Shown one piece after another: positions 46,550-55,415 of a stretch of 64,000 nucleotides of DNA. The notes under the pieces are model-generated. The model worked only from the letters and a program-made list of their open reading frames with translations. It made no database searches and had not been told where the DNA came from. The stretch's first letter is position 1. Each line of letters begins with the position of its first letter. The stretch lies in assembly GCA_942490645.1 (NCBI GenBank), contig CALNXN010000009.1, forward strand, positions 124,001-188,000. Direction: 5' to 3'. The translations under genes and the position numbers were made by a program. This stretch comes from CALNXN01 sp942490645. GTDB taxonomy: Bacteria; Pseudomonadota; Alphaproteobacteria; Rhodobacterales; Rhodobacteraceae.

Positions 46550-46960
46550 GCGATGAGCCGTCGCGCCGCGACGTCCTGAAACTGGCGTGCAACGGTGCGT
46601 TTGGCGCTGTGGGGCTGGGCGCTGAAGGGTATTTCGGGGTGGTATCTTTCCGCGTGCGCGCCGCAGAGCATGACCTGACCCGCATTGAGCAGGGTGATCC
46701 AGTGGTGGTGCAGGTGCATGACCCTTCCTGCCCGAAGTGCACAGCGTCGTAGAAACAGACGCGCGCGGTGCTCAAAGCCTGCAACAAAGGGCCGCTGATC
46801 AGTTCGGTGGCGGGTATCAACCTTGATGAGGGGCGCGCCCTTGCGGTGCAGCATGGGGTGGACCACGGGACGCTGTTGCTGATGGACGGGCGAGGCGCCA
46901 TGTAGCGGACCGTTCAAGGGGTGCATACCCAAGTTGAACTGGAGCCTATGTGCGGAGCTT
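46550..46960 (+). pseudogene. Thioredoxin-like protein, degraded
   Basis: Plus-strand sequence reads SRRDVLKLACNGAFGAVGLG (a Tat-like leader), then HDLTRIEQGDPVVVQVHDPS leading into CPKC, the CxxC of a thioredoxin fold, then RAVLKACNKGPLISSVAGIN and VDHGTLLLMDGRGAM. In-frame stops follow CPKCTAS and GRGAM, and no clean ATG is in frame. The protein would be a periplasmic thiol-disulfide protein of about 140 residues. Point-mutation stops, rather than indels, mark this as true decay. Confidence 0.55.
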
Positions 46961-47626
46961 AAGGCAAGGGAAGTGGCTTGAGAGCCGCGGCAGTGCCGAC
47001 AGCTTCGCCTTTTGCACTGGCCGCTATTGCGGACGCCGCATCGGTTCGCATTCGCCACAAAGATTTCGCCGCGTCGTGCCTAAACCCGAAGGGGTGCGGA
47101 CTTGACGGATCTTGACCCAAGTTGCTCCCACAGCCGTTTTTGACAGATTGCGGACCTTGCGCGTAGTCCGACAGCAAATGACCAGCGACGGGATCACACA
47201 GCATCCAGTTTGCTATCGATGGCGACATTGAGCAGCGCCAGATCGCTCAAACCCGTTTTGGATGAAACTTCGTTTCTGGCGGATGACCCGACCTTTGTTC
47301 CAGGCTCAGCGTTTTGGGGTGACTGGGAGAAGTTGGAGACTTGGCATGATCTGCCCTCCAATCCTTCCGCGATGCCCAAACATCAGCGCCGCGCTGATAT
47401 CTCAAGACGACCGGAGGTTTGAATGGCAGGTTTCCAAGGGCATCTTTACGCATCGCTGCTGCCGATACAATGGGCCGCAAAGAGCCCAAAATGCGCGCAA
47501 ATGAGACCGTCCAGCACGCAAAATCAACCGGAATAGAATGAGCGACGGAAAAACCTATGCATGTGCCGTTGTAAAATGCCATCTGCTCCTAAACGACGGT
47601 GCGGCGTATTGCAGTGATCCAGGTAT
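46961..47626. other. Decayed intergenic DNA upstream of zur
   Basis: No intact gene is present. Between 47194 and 47300 lies a second integrase scrap (listed separately). Other frames are short, without ribosome sites. Confidence 0.5.
47194..47300 (-). pseudogene. Tyrosine integrase fragment, second copy
   Basis: The minus strand reads LSDLALLNVAIDSKLDA followed by a stop. This matches the LFNMAIDSKLRGFD core of the integrase remnant at 18.8-19.3 kb, but it is a different, more decayed copy of about 20 residues. Only the local match supports it. Confidence 0.45.
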
Positions 47627-47642
47627 TTACTTTATAAAGTAA
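47627..47642. promoter_or_regulatory. Perfect palindrome upstream of zur, candidate Zur box
   Basis: TTACTTTATAAAGTAA is a perfect 16-bp palindrome ending 29 nt before the zur start. A/T-rich palindromes of this size in front of fur-family genes are usual operator sites; here the adjacent Zur-like regulator and zinc-type transporter genes make Zur autoregulation the likely reading. It would cover the promoter, repressing the operon when zinc is plentiful (inference). Confidence 0.6.
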
Positions 47643-47671
47643 CAAACGACTCGATATTCAGGGAGCGCTTC

Positions 47672-48058
47672 ATGCGTAAGCAGGCCGCGACGCGACAATC
47701 AGATGTTCTTAAGGTTCTCAAAAAGAACGGTAAACCGATGACGGCCTATGCCATTCTTGATCAGATGCAGCTTGGTGAGCCGGGTCTCGCAGCACCCACA
47801 ATCTATCGCACGCTGGCAGCCCTTACCGAACAAGGTCGGGCGCATCGGCTGGAGTCGATCAAGGCGTTTGTCCCTTGCCGCTGCGATCATGAAGCATCTG
47901 TTCCAGTGCTTGCCGTTTGCGAGGAATGTGGCACCGTTGAGGAGCACGATGGAACACCCCTGTTGCAGAAACTCACGGCGCTTTCGGCGAAATCGGCGTT
48001 CCAGGCGACGCGCCATATCGTTGAAATCCACGGGCGCTGCCAGACATGCGCGGCATAA
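47672..48058 (+). CDS. zur: Fur family regulator, probable Zur
   Basis: This 128-residue Fur-family protein has a winged-helix domain (GKPMTAYAILDQM, PTIYRTLAALTEQGRAHRLE) and a dimerisation domain with the structural zinc cysteines in VCEECGTVEEHDG and GRCQTCAA, plus a regulatory-site region FVPCRCDHEA. The paired CxxC motifs and short length resemble Zur more than Fur. GGGAGCG precedes the start. Downstream genes encode a His-rich periplasmic protein and an ABC transporter, in line with zinc control. Confidence 0.85.
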   Translation: MRKQAATRQSDVLKVLKKNGKPMTAYAILDQMQLGEPGLAAPTIYRTLAALTEQGRAHRLESIKAFVPCRCDHEASVPVLAVCEECGTVEEHDGTPLLQKLTALSAKSAFQATRHIVEIHGRCQTCAA

Positions 48059-48089
48059 GTTCCGCCCAACCACAAAAGGATCACGCACT

Positions 48090-48719
48090 ATGACCAGACT
48101 AGTTTCCGCTGCACTTGTCTTGCTGACCGCCAGCGCCGTTACAGCCGAAGAAACTCGGCAGCTGGATGCGCACGAACATGGCGTTGGCCAGCTCGACATC
48201 GCTTTTGATGGTGACCAGATCGCGATGGAGCTGCACGCGCCTGGTGCGGATATCGTGGGCTTTGAATATACGGCTGAAAGCGTTGAAGATCGCGCCAAGG
48301 TGGATGCGGCGGTGGCAACGCTGGCACGGCCTCTGGACCTGTTCGTCATGCCCGTTGCCGCCGGATGCAGCGTAGTGCAGGCGAGCGCTTCGTTGGAAAG
48401 TGAAGCGGCGCAGGATGAACATACGCATGAGGATCATGCCGAGCACGCGGAAGATGGCCACAAAGACGAGGATCACGCGGCGCATTCACACGATCACGGT
48501 CACGACGAGCACGCCAATAAGGCAAGCCACACAGAGTTTCACGCTGAGTATCTGCTGAACTGCGCTGACCCTGCCGAAGCGACGGTTATTACCTTTGCGT
48601 ACTTCGACGCGTTTCCAAACGCGTTGGAACTTGAAGTACAAGTAATCTCTGACCGCGGTGCCGCAGCCTTCGAGGTTGAGCGTGGTGCGCCGACGCTTGA
48701 TTTACGCAACAAGTTCTGA
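48090..48719 (+). CDS. zrgA: ZrgA-type periplasmic zinc-binding protein (DUF2796)
   Basis: This 209-residue exported protein has signal peptide LVSAALVLLTASAVTAEE, then the DUF2796 start HEHGVGQLDIAFDGDQIAME, a strongly His/Asp/Glu-rich loop (about residues 110-150; HAAHSHDHGHDEH), and FHAEYLLNCADPAEA near the C-terminus. Histidine clusters of this kind bind zinc. The family is represented by ZrgA of the Zur-regulated zrg locus in Vibrio. The ribosome site AAAAGGA precedes the ATG at 48090. It follows zur by 31 nt and precedes the ABC ATPase gene by 14 nt. Confidence 0.82.
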   Translation: MTRLVSAALVLLTASAVTAEETRQLDAHEHGVGQLDIAFDGDQIAMELHAPGADIVGFEYTAESVEDRAKVDAAVATLARPLDLFVMPVAAGCSVVQASASLESEAAQDEHTHEDHAEHAEDGHKDEDHAAHSHDHGHDEHANKASHTEFHAEYLLNCADPAEATVITFAYFDAFPNALELEVQVISDRGAAAFEVERGAPTLDLRNKF

Positions 48720-48733
48720 ACCCGGACGCAGGG

Positions 48734-49435
48734 ATGGGTGAGATCGCTCCGATACTGTCGCTCTCGGATGTCCGATACCGTTGGCCGGGTCGGGCATCTT
48801 TCTCGCTGGATATCCCCGATTTCTCAATTGCCACCGGCGAACGTGTGCTGCTTATCGGCGAAAGCGGATCTGGCAAATCGACGTTGCTGTCTCTGATCTG
48901 CGGCACGGTTACAACGCTGTCGGGGTCGGTCAGGGTCGCAGGAACGGATATTGCATCGCTTTCCGCTGGCAAGCGGGACCGATTTCGCGCCGAGCAGATC
49001 GGTTTGATTTTTCAGCAGTTCAACCTGCTGCCCTATGCAAGTGTCCTAGACAATATCCTTCTTCCTTTGCGTTTTGCGCCGCGCCGCAATGCGCGCGTAC
49101 CCTCGCCAAGCGAAACGGCCAAGACGCTTTGCTTGAACCTCGGGTTGCCCGAGGAGGCGATATCCGCCCAGGCCGGGACCCTCAGTGTTGGTCAGCAACA
49201 GCGCGTCGCCGCCGCGCGCGCCCTGATCGGCGCACCGCCCCTTGTCATTGCAGATGAGCCGACCTCAGCTCTTGATGCAGCGACGCAGGCCACGTTCCTG
49301 AACCTTCTGTTTGCCCAGACTACAGAGGCGGGCAGCACGCTGCTGATGGTCAGCCATGATGCGCGCCTCGCGCAGTACTTCGACCGGGTCGTGCAGATGT
49401 CGGACATCGCAACCGCACCGAAGGCTGCGGCATGA
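48734..49435 (+). CDS. ABC transporter ATPase (LolD/MacB type) of the zinc-responsive locus
   Basis: This 233-residue ATPase has GESGSGKSTLLSLICGTVTT (Walker A), GLIFQQFNLLPYASVLDNIL (Q-loop region typical of LolD/MacB), LSVGQQQRVAAARAL (signature) and LVIADEPTSALDAATQ (Walker B). It overlaps the permease start by 4 nt. LolD/MacB-type ATPases power FtsX-like permeases that move or extract substrates on the periplasmic side, rather than classical importers. This locus layout matches zrg operons. Confidence 0.87.
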   Translation: MGEIAPILSLSDVRYRWPGRASFSLDIPDFSIATGERVLLIGESGSGKSTLLSLICGTVTTLSGSVRVAGTDIASLSAGKRDRFRAEQIGLIFQQFNLLPYASVLDNILLPLRFAPRRNARVPSPSETAKTLCLNLGLPEEAISAQAGTLSVGQQQRVAAARALIGAPPLVIADEPTSALDAATQATFLNLLFAQTTEAGSTLLMVSHDARLAQYFDRVVQMSDIATAPKAAA

Positions 49436-50682
49436 TCCTGCGGCTTGCCTTTGGCTCCCTCATGGCGCGCGCGCTCACTGTCGGGATGACGATCCTTGCC
49501 ATCGCGCTTTCTGTTGCGCTTTTCCTCGGCGTAGAAAAAGTCCGGACCGGGGCCAAGGCCAGCTTTGCCGATACGATCTCTGGCACGGACCTGATTGTGG
49601 GCGCGCGCTCTGGCTCGGTCCAACTGCTTCTGTATTCGGTCTTCCGCATCGGGAACGCCACGAACAACCTGACATGGGAAACCTATCAGGACATCGCCGC
49701 CCGCCCGGAGGTGGACTGGATCGTGCCGATCTCGCTTGGTGACAGCCACAGACAATTCCGGGTCATGGGAACATCCAAAGCATTCTTTGAGCGCTACAAA
49801 TACCGCGCAGGACGACCGCTTGTCGTTGCGCGGGGTGCCATCATGGATGACCTCTTTGATGCCGTGATCGGGGCGGATGTGGCCGCGACGCTCAACTACG
49901 AGGTCGGTGATCCCATCGTTGTCGCCCATGGCCTCGCGTCTTTTGTCGAGCATGAGGATCAGCCTTTTCGCGTGTCGGGCATTCTTGAAAAGACCGGCAC
50001 GCCTGTTGATCGCACTGTCGTCGTCAGCCTCGAGGCGATTGAAGCCATACATGTGGATTGGCAAAGCGGGGCGAAGATACCCGGGCAATCCACGCCCGCC
50101 GATGTGATCCGCCAGATGGAGTTGGAGCCACAAGCCGTGACGGCAGCACTCATCGGCGTCAAAAGCCGCCTGCAGATATTTGGCTTGCAGCGCAGCATCA
50201 ATGAGTACCCGCAAGAGCCATTGCTTGCGATCCTGCCCGGTGTCGCGTTGCAGGAACTCTGGCAGATCGTCGGGATCGCAGAGACGGCGTTGATTGCCGT
50301 TTCCGGCATGGTGGTTGTCACTGCGCTCATCGGGATGATGGCCACGATTTTTTCCAGCTTGAACGAGCGCAGGCGAGAGATGGCGATATTCCGCGCGATG
50401 GGCGCAAGGCCCCGCGTGATCCTGAGCCTACTGGTGCTGGAAGCCGCGCTGATGGCTGCAATCGGTTCAATCCTCGGGCTAGCCTTGCTTTACCTGGGAC
50501 TGTTTGTAGCGCAGCCGATGGTCGACGCGGCCTTTGGCCTTTGGCTGCCAATTGAACCGCCATCTGTGCGAGAGATTTGGGTCCTGTTGGGCGTCGTTGC
50601 CGCTGGCGCAATCGTGAGCATGGTGCCCGCGATCCGGGCCTACCGTATGTCGCTGGCCGATGGTATGATGGTGCGGATTTAG
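49432..50682 (+). CDS. FtsX-like permease of the zinc-responsive ABC transporter
   Basis: This 416-residue membrane protein has one N-terminal helix (TVGMTILAIALSVALFLGVE), a large periplasmic domain of about 230 residues and three C-terminal helices within the FtsX pattern (ISGMVVVTALIGMMATIFSS, NERRREMAIFRAMGARPRVI). This is the LolCE/MacB topology. Its overlap with the ATPase gene shows that they form one transporter. In Zur-controlled zrg loci the equivalent protein supports zinc uptake; how an FtsX fold would do so is unclear. Confidence 0.87.
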   Translation: MILRLAFGSLMARALTVGMTILAIALSVALFLGVEKVRTGAKASFADTISGTDLIVGARSGSVQLLLYSVFRIGNATNNLTWETYQDIAARPEVDWIVPISLGDSHRQFRVMGTSKAFFERYKYRAGRPLVVARGAIMDDLFDAVIGADVAATLNYEVGDPIVVAHGLASFVEHEDQPFRVSGILEKTGTPVDRTVVVSLEAIEAIHVDWQSGAKIPGQSTPADVIRQMELEPQAVTAALIGVKSRLQIFGLQRSINEYPQEPLLAILPGVALQELWQIVGIAETALIAVSGMVVVTALIGMMATIFSSLNERRREMAIFRAMGARPRVILSLLVLEAALMAAIGSILGLALLYLGLFVAQPMVDAAFGLWLPIEPPSVREIWVLLGVVAAGAIVSMVPAIRAYRMSLADGMMVRI

Positions 50683-50699
50683 CAGAGGGGTTTGATACG

Positions 50700-51203
50700 A
50701 TGACACTATCCCGCAGACATCTCATTTCCACTGCCGTCGCCTGCGCAGCTTTCCCGCGTATCAGCTTTGCTGCTTCGCCTCGTGAGATCAGTTGGGATGA
50801 CCTGATCCCGCCCGGCGTTCCCTACGCCGAGATCATCGGCACAGGCGAGATCGACGCGATCAACGACACCTGGCTGCCCGAATTCGATGAAAACGCCACC
50901 AAGCTGAACGAGGATCTGAACGGCGCCTACATCAAGATGCCCGGCTATGTTCTGCCGATCGACATGACCACCGCCGGGGTGACCAGCTTCATCATGGTGC
51001 CTTACGTTGGGGCCTGTATCCATACACCTCCGCCCCCCGCAAACCAGCTTGTCTTTGTGGATAGCAAGAAACCTTGGCCGAGTGACCAACTCTGGGACGC
51101 AGTTTGGGTGACGGGCCGTATGCGACACGAACTGCAATCCACGTCGATAGCCGACATAGGTTATGCACTCGAGGCAGATCTGATCGAGGCCTTCGAATGG
51201 TAA
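50700..51203 (+). CDS. Exported DUF3299 protein, first copy
   Basis: This 167-residue protein has a Tat-like signal (SRRHLISTAVACAAFPRISF). The mature part has ISWDDLIPPGVPYAEIIG, MPGYVLPIDMTTAGVTSFIM and the DUF3299 core PYVGACIHTPPPPANQLVFV, with a Cys-x-His pair set in a proline run that looks like a metal or heme contact. It follows the permease gene by 17 nt and overlaps the next gene by 7 nt, so it is part of the zinc-responsive operon. The second copy is clearly a paralogue. No biochemical role is known to me. Confidence 0.82.
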   Translation: MTLSRRHLISTAVACAAFPRISFAASPREISWDDLIPPGVPYAEIIGTGEIDAINDTWLPEFDENATKLNEDLNGAYIKMPGYVLPIDMTTAGVTSFIMVPYVGACIHTPPPPANQLVFVDSKKPWPSDQLWDAVWVTGRMRHELQSTSIADIGYALEADLIEAFEW

Positions 51204-51703
51204 CCCGCAGTGTCGATCGCAGGGCGATTTTGGCCGCGCTGGGGGCTATGGCGCTCACCCCGGCTGCTGCCTTTGGCAAGGATTATATCGACTTGGAATG
51301 GACCGATCTTGTGCCTGAAGGGCAACAGGCGATCCCGCCCGTGATCCAAGATTTGATCCAGCACGATGGTCCAAGTTTCACCAGCGAGCAGCCCCCATCG
51401 CAAGGCGTGCGTACCGAGTGGAATGGCAAGATCGTGCGGCTGCCTGGCTTCATCGTTCCAATTGACTATTCCGGCATGGGCGTCACCGCGTTCATATTGG
51501 TGCCATTCGTCGGCGCTTGCGTGCACGTCCCACCTCCGCCAGCCAACCAGTTGGTCTTTGTAACGACTGAAGTGCCCTATGAAAACGCAGGGGGGCTTTT
51601 TGAAGCGGTGAACGTCATCGGAATGTTTGGAACAGCTTCAGTGTCCACGCAGTTGGCTGACATCGCCTATGCCCTGTCGGCAGATCACATCGAAGCGTTT
51701 TGA
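51197..51703 (+). CDS. Exported DUF3299 protein, second copy
   Basis: This 168-residue paralogue of the preceding gene also carries a twin-arginine-like signal (VDRRAILAALGAMALTPAAA) and the same core PFVGACVHVPPPPANQLVFV, plus LEWTDLVPEGQQAIPPVIQD and LPGFIVPIDYSGMGVTAFIL. Start ATG at 51197 overlaps the first copy by 7 nt. The shared Cys-x-His and PPPPANQ elements and matching length show tandem duplication. It ends the operon. Confidence 0.82.
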   Translation: MVTRSVDRRAILAALGAMALTPAAAFGKDYIDLEWTDLVPEGQQAIPPVIQDLIQHDGPSFTSEQPPSQGVRTEWNGKIVRLPGFIVPIDYSGMGVTAFILVPFVGACVHVPPPPANQLVFVTTEVPYENAGGLFEAVNVIGMFGTASVSTQLADIAYALSADHIEAF

Positions 51704-52151
51704 AAAGCACACAGCGCCTCATCAACTTCGTTTGAGCCTAAAAACAAATCCCCGCTGTCCAACACAAGCAAGTATTGGCTTGAGCGCCTCGAACGGGTGC
51801 TGTGATCTCCAAGTGTGATGCAATAAGACCCTTTGTTTAGCGGTTGCGAAGAACGGCCGGTTTTCCCACTGCACAGTCGTATCAAAACTCGCGCTCACAA
51901 CGGACATCTGAGGTCACAGTAGGGCGAGTTGGCTTCCCGAGGCCGTCCAGTGAGTGACAGCCAAGTGGGCGAAGCTGCCATTGCGCGTGATTTTCAAAAT
52001 GTGAACTCTCAATCTCAAACGGACGCCCCCTAGCACCGCTTTTGTGATGCCGCACAAGAGCACGGTAACGCACGCGATTAGCTTCTTGACAGATGTGCCA
52101 TCAGGCGAACTCGTCATCTGACAGCGTTAATCCTTCGAACTCTGCGGGGTC
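51704..52151. other. Intergenic stretch, no gene seen
   Basis: About 450 nt after the zinc-responsive operon contain only short frames on both strands without ribosome sites or domains. I could identify neither a terminator nor a decayed gene. Confidence 0.5.
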
Positions 52152-52268
52152 TTGGTTTTGGATCGTTACAAGGTCACGTACTTTGACGTTGCGGGCAGCC
52201 GCGGCGAAGAACTACGGCTCGCCCTGACCATTGCGGGCGCGCCATTCGAGGATGTGAGGGTCAAGTCA
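52152..52268 (+). pseudogene. Glutathione S-transferase N-terminal fragment
   Basis: About 38 codons from 52152 read LDRYKVTYFDVAGSRGEELR and LALTIAGAPFEDVRV, the thioredoxin-fold start of a GST. Homology stops near 52265, where the sequence becomes that of an adenylate-cyclase-related protein. The remaining 160 or so residues of a GST are missing, so this is a truncated scrap at a recombination joint. Confidence 0.65.
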
Positions 52269-52270
52269 GC

Positions 52271-53530
52271 TTGTATCAGTGGCGACCGGACTTGCGCACA
52301 GACGCGACGGCTCCTGACCCCGTTGCGCCGCGGGACGGTCCTGCGAGGAATGCTTCCGTCGCCATTCTGTCATTCGAAAACCGGTCCGGCACATCCGATC
52401 AGGATCATTTTTGGGACGGTGTCACCGAGGATATCATTCCGGACTTTTCAAAGATCAAAGGTCTGAAAGTCGCCACGCGCAATGCCAGCTTTGCCTTCAA
52501 GGGCAGGGATGTCGAACTGAAATCCGTGGGTCGTCACCTTGATGCCGCAACGGTCATGCAGGGCAGCATCAGGCGGTCGGGAAACCGGGTCCGCGTTACG
52601 CGACAGTTGGGCGATGTGGCGTCCGGGACATCGCTTTGGTCTGAACGCTATGACTGTGAACTGATCGATATCTTTGACGTTTAGAATGATGTGACGACGC
52701 AGAGTGTCGAGGCTATAGCCGTGCGTTGTCGGTCAGCATCGAACAGCCCGTCTGCAGGCCCCAGCAGAGGCTGAACGTCTAGGCACATGACGCCCTTCTA
52801 CGGGCGCGCTTCATTTCGGCCATGCCCAATCTCACGCCTGAGCAGTTCCGCATGGGTGTCGGCTGACTTGATAAAGCCTTGGTGCTGGATCCGAAACACG
52901 GAAAGATCTACGCGTTCTTTCATATTTTCAGCCACCGGAACGACATCTTCAAAGATGGTGAAGGACACGAATTGGAACGCGCCGAGGTTGCCGCTCTGAA
53001 GTCTGTGAGGCCAGGCCCAAAGGAGCCTGACGGCTAGTGGCCGCTGGCCGCCGTGCGTCAGTCGCAGGGGGGAACGAGAAGTGCAGATCACCCACGCCAT
53101 CAAACTCAATCCGGGTGAGGCCGGTTACTTCTATATGCGCGGCTCGGTTCTGGTCGGATTGGGCCGCCTCGAAGACGGGCTGAAGGATCTGGAACATGCA
53201 AACCGATTGGACTCGGTGAGCACGCATCAGACACTCCACTATATGGGATTGGCGCATCTGTTCCTTGGTAATCTGGAGAATGCAGAGCTGATGTTCCGAG
53301 AAAGACTGAGCTAAGCCAAGAATACAGAGGTTGATCGCGCTATGCTCGTAGCGACTTTTGGAATGCTTGGGAAAGTCGAAGAAGCGTCAAAAATTGGGCG
53401 AGCCTTTTGAAACTGCAACCGGGTTTTGACATAGAGGCTCTCCCTTCAAAGCAAATTTACCGAAGAGCTTTGGATCTTGATCGCATCAGAACCGGGGTTG
53501 TCGCAGCAGGCGTTCTGACCGTATCCGCAT
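52271..53530 (+). pseudogene. Adenylate/guanylate cyclase-type TPR protein, internal and C-terminal remnants
   Basis: Pieces typical of the CadC-like middle domain of adenylate cyclases are visible: SVAILSFENRSGTSDQDHFW, DGVTEDIIPDFSKIKGLKVA, ATVMQGSIRRSGNRVRVTRQ and SLWSERYDCELIDIFDV, then a stop. Further on, in other frames, TPR segments remain (QITHAIKLNPGEAGYFYMRG; VLVGLGRLEDGLKDLEHANR). The cyclase catalytic domain is absent, and stops and shifts interrupt the rest. With the GST fragment it forms a chimera. Confidence 0.6.
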
Positions 53531-53701
53531 AGATCCGTGAGTTGAGACTTTGGACGTTTTCATTCTTTGTTGTGCGGCAAGTGTGGCCCGCTTCGCGGCC
53601 AGCCTTACTGACCGCAGTGTCCGGTCATCTGGGCCCAAAGCGAACTTTGGACCCAACTGTGTCTTCATACTGGATAAAGATCATGTTTGGCGCGGGCGCG
53701 A

Positions 53702-55342
53702 TCAGTTGCCGGCACTTTCCATTTTGCGGTTGGCGATGACATCTTCGAGCCAGCCGAGTTTCATCTCCGGCACGGAGCTGAGCAGTAGGTCGGTGTAGTC
53801 ATCGAACGGCGGGCTGAGTACCTGCGATTTGGACCCATAGCGCACGACCTCACCTTGGAACATCACCGCGATGCTGTCGGCAATGGCGCGTACGGTGGCC
53901 AGATCGTGCGTGATGAAGAGATAGGCAACGTCTTCGATCTTTTGCAGGTTGAGCAGCAGCTTGAGGATGCCGTCGGCCACAAGTGGATCGAGGGCTGAGG
54001 TGACCTCATCGCAGATGATCAGCTTGGGCTTGGCGGCGAGCGCACGCGCGATGCAAACGCGTTGTTTCTGCCCGCCCGAGAGCTCAGCGGGGTAGCGGTC
54101 CTGAAAGCCCTCGCCGAGTTCGATCTCGTCCAAAAGCTCCTGAATGCGTTTTTGCTTTTCCGCACCCTTGAGGCCGAAGTAGAATTCCAGCGGGCGGCCA
54201 ATAATAGTGCCCACCGTTTGGCGCGGGTTCATGGCAGTGTCGGCCATCTGGTAGATCATCTGCAATTCGCGCAGGTCATCGCGGGGCCGGGTCGGCAGAT
54301 CAGGTGTCAGGGTGCGTCCGTCAAAGGTGATGCTGCCTGCGCTGGGCGGCAAAAGCCCTGTGATCACCCGGGCAAGCGTCGATTTACCGGACCCGGATTC
54401 ACCCACAACGGCCAGCGTCTGGCCCGGGTGCAATTCGACGTTGATGTCTTTAAGCACATCGAAGTTTGTGCCCTTGTAGCGCGCGGTGATGCCTTCGACC
54501 TTCAGGACAGGCGTAGGGGTGGGTTGTTTTTCCTCGTGCCGAATGGAGCGGACCGATACCAACGCCTGGGTGTATTCTTCGACGGGGGTGTTGATGATGT
54601 GATCGGTGGTACCGTATTCCACCATCTCGCCCATGCGCAGGACCATGATATGGTCTGAAACCTGCGCCACCACGGCCAGATCGTGCGTGATATAAAGGGC
54701 GGCCACGCCGGTGTCTCGGATGGCGTCCTTGATCGCTTTCAGCACGTCGATCTGTGTGGTTACATCCAAAGCTGTGGTGGGTTCGTCGAACACCACCAGA
54801 TCGGGTTCGGGGCAGAGTGCGAGCGCTGTCATACAGCGTTGCAACTGCCCGCCAGAGACTTGGTGCGGGTAGCGCGAACCAATGTTCTCGGGGTCGGGCA
54901 GCCCAAGTTTGGCGAAGAGCTCAACAGCGCGGTCTTCGGCTTCTTTCTTGGAGAACTTGCCCTGAAAGATCGCGGCTTCGGTGACCTGTTCCATGATCTG
55001 CTTAGCGGGGTTGAAGGAAGCTGCGGCAGATTGCGACACATAGGTGACTTCGCCGCCGCGCAATTTGCGCACATCGCGGATGCCTGTTTGCAGGATGTCG
55101 CGGCCGTTGACCCAGACCTCTCCGCCCGTGATTTCCACGCCACCGCGACCATAGGCCATGGTTGCCAGGCCGATGGTGGATTTGCCCGCACCGGATTCGC
55201 CGATCAGACCCAGCACCTTGCCGGGTTGCAGATCGAAATCGACTCCGTGGACGATTTCGATGTCATGAGGTTTTTCGCCCGGGGGATACACCGTGGCACC
55301 GATTTTGAGGCCGCGCACTTTGACGAGGGGTTCATCGGTCAT
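53702..55342 (-). CDS. Peptide/nickel-type ABC transporter ATPase with two fused ATP-binding domains
   Basis: This 546-residue protein carries two complete ABC domains in one chain, equivalent to DppD plus DppF. Domain 1: GLIGESGAGKSTIGLATMAY (Walker A), QVSGGQLQRCMTALAL (signature) and LVVFDEPTTALDVTTQ. Domain 2: AVVGESGSGKSTLARVITGL, ELSGGQKQRVCIARALAAKP and LIICDEVTSALDPLVADG. I took the ATG at 55342 because AGGAG precedes it at the right distance; the frame continues up to 55375. It is the last gene of the transporter cluster. Oligopeptides, dipeptides or similar are likely cargo. Confidence 0.87.
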   Translation of the reverse strand: MTDEPLVKVRGLKIGATVYPPGEKPHDIEIVHGVDFDLQPGKVLGLIGESGAGKSTIGLATMAYGRGGVEITGGEVWVNGRDILQTGIRDVRKLRGGEVTYVSQSAAASFNPAKQIMEQVTEAAIFQGKFSKKEAEDRAVELFAKLGLPDPENIGSRYPHQVSGGQLQRCMTALALCPEPDLVVFDEPTTALDVTTQIDVLKAIKDAIRDTGVAALYITHDLAVVAQVSDHIMVLRMGEMVEYGTTDHIINTPVEEYTQALVSVRSIRHEEKQPTPTPVLKVEGITARYKGTNFDVLKDINVELHPGQTLAVVGESGSGKSTLARVITGLLPPSAGSITFDGRTLTPDLPTRPRDDLRELQMIYQMADTAMNPRQTVGTIIGRPLEFYFGLKGAEKQKRIQELLDEIELGEGFQDRYPAELSGGQKQRVCIARALAAKPKLIICDEVTSALDPLVADGILKLLLNLQKIEDVAYLFITHDLATVRAIADSIAVMFQGEVVRYGSKSQVLSPPFDDYTDLLLSSVPEMKLGWLEDVIANRKMESAGN

Positions 55343-55415
55343 GTGGCTCTCCTGATCGCACTGTGGGATCGGCATATTTTTGGAACAATGAAGGGTTGGG
55401 GTGCGAAATTCCGGG

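Noticed and set aside
46285..47058. Minus-strand frame of 257 codons between the phosphatase-like gene and zur
   Set aside because: The opposite strand carries recognisable thioredoxin-like sequence including CPKC, so this frame is its antisense.
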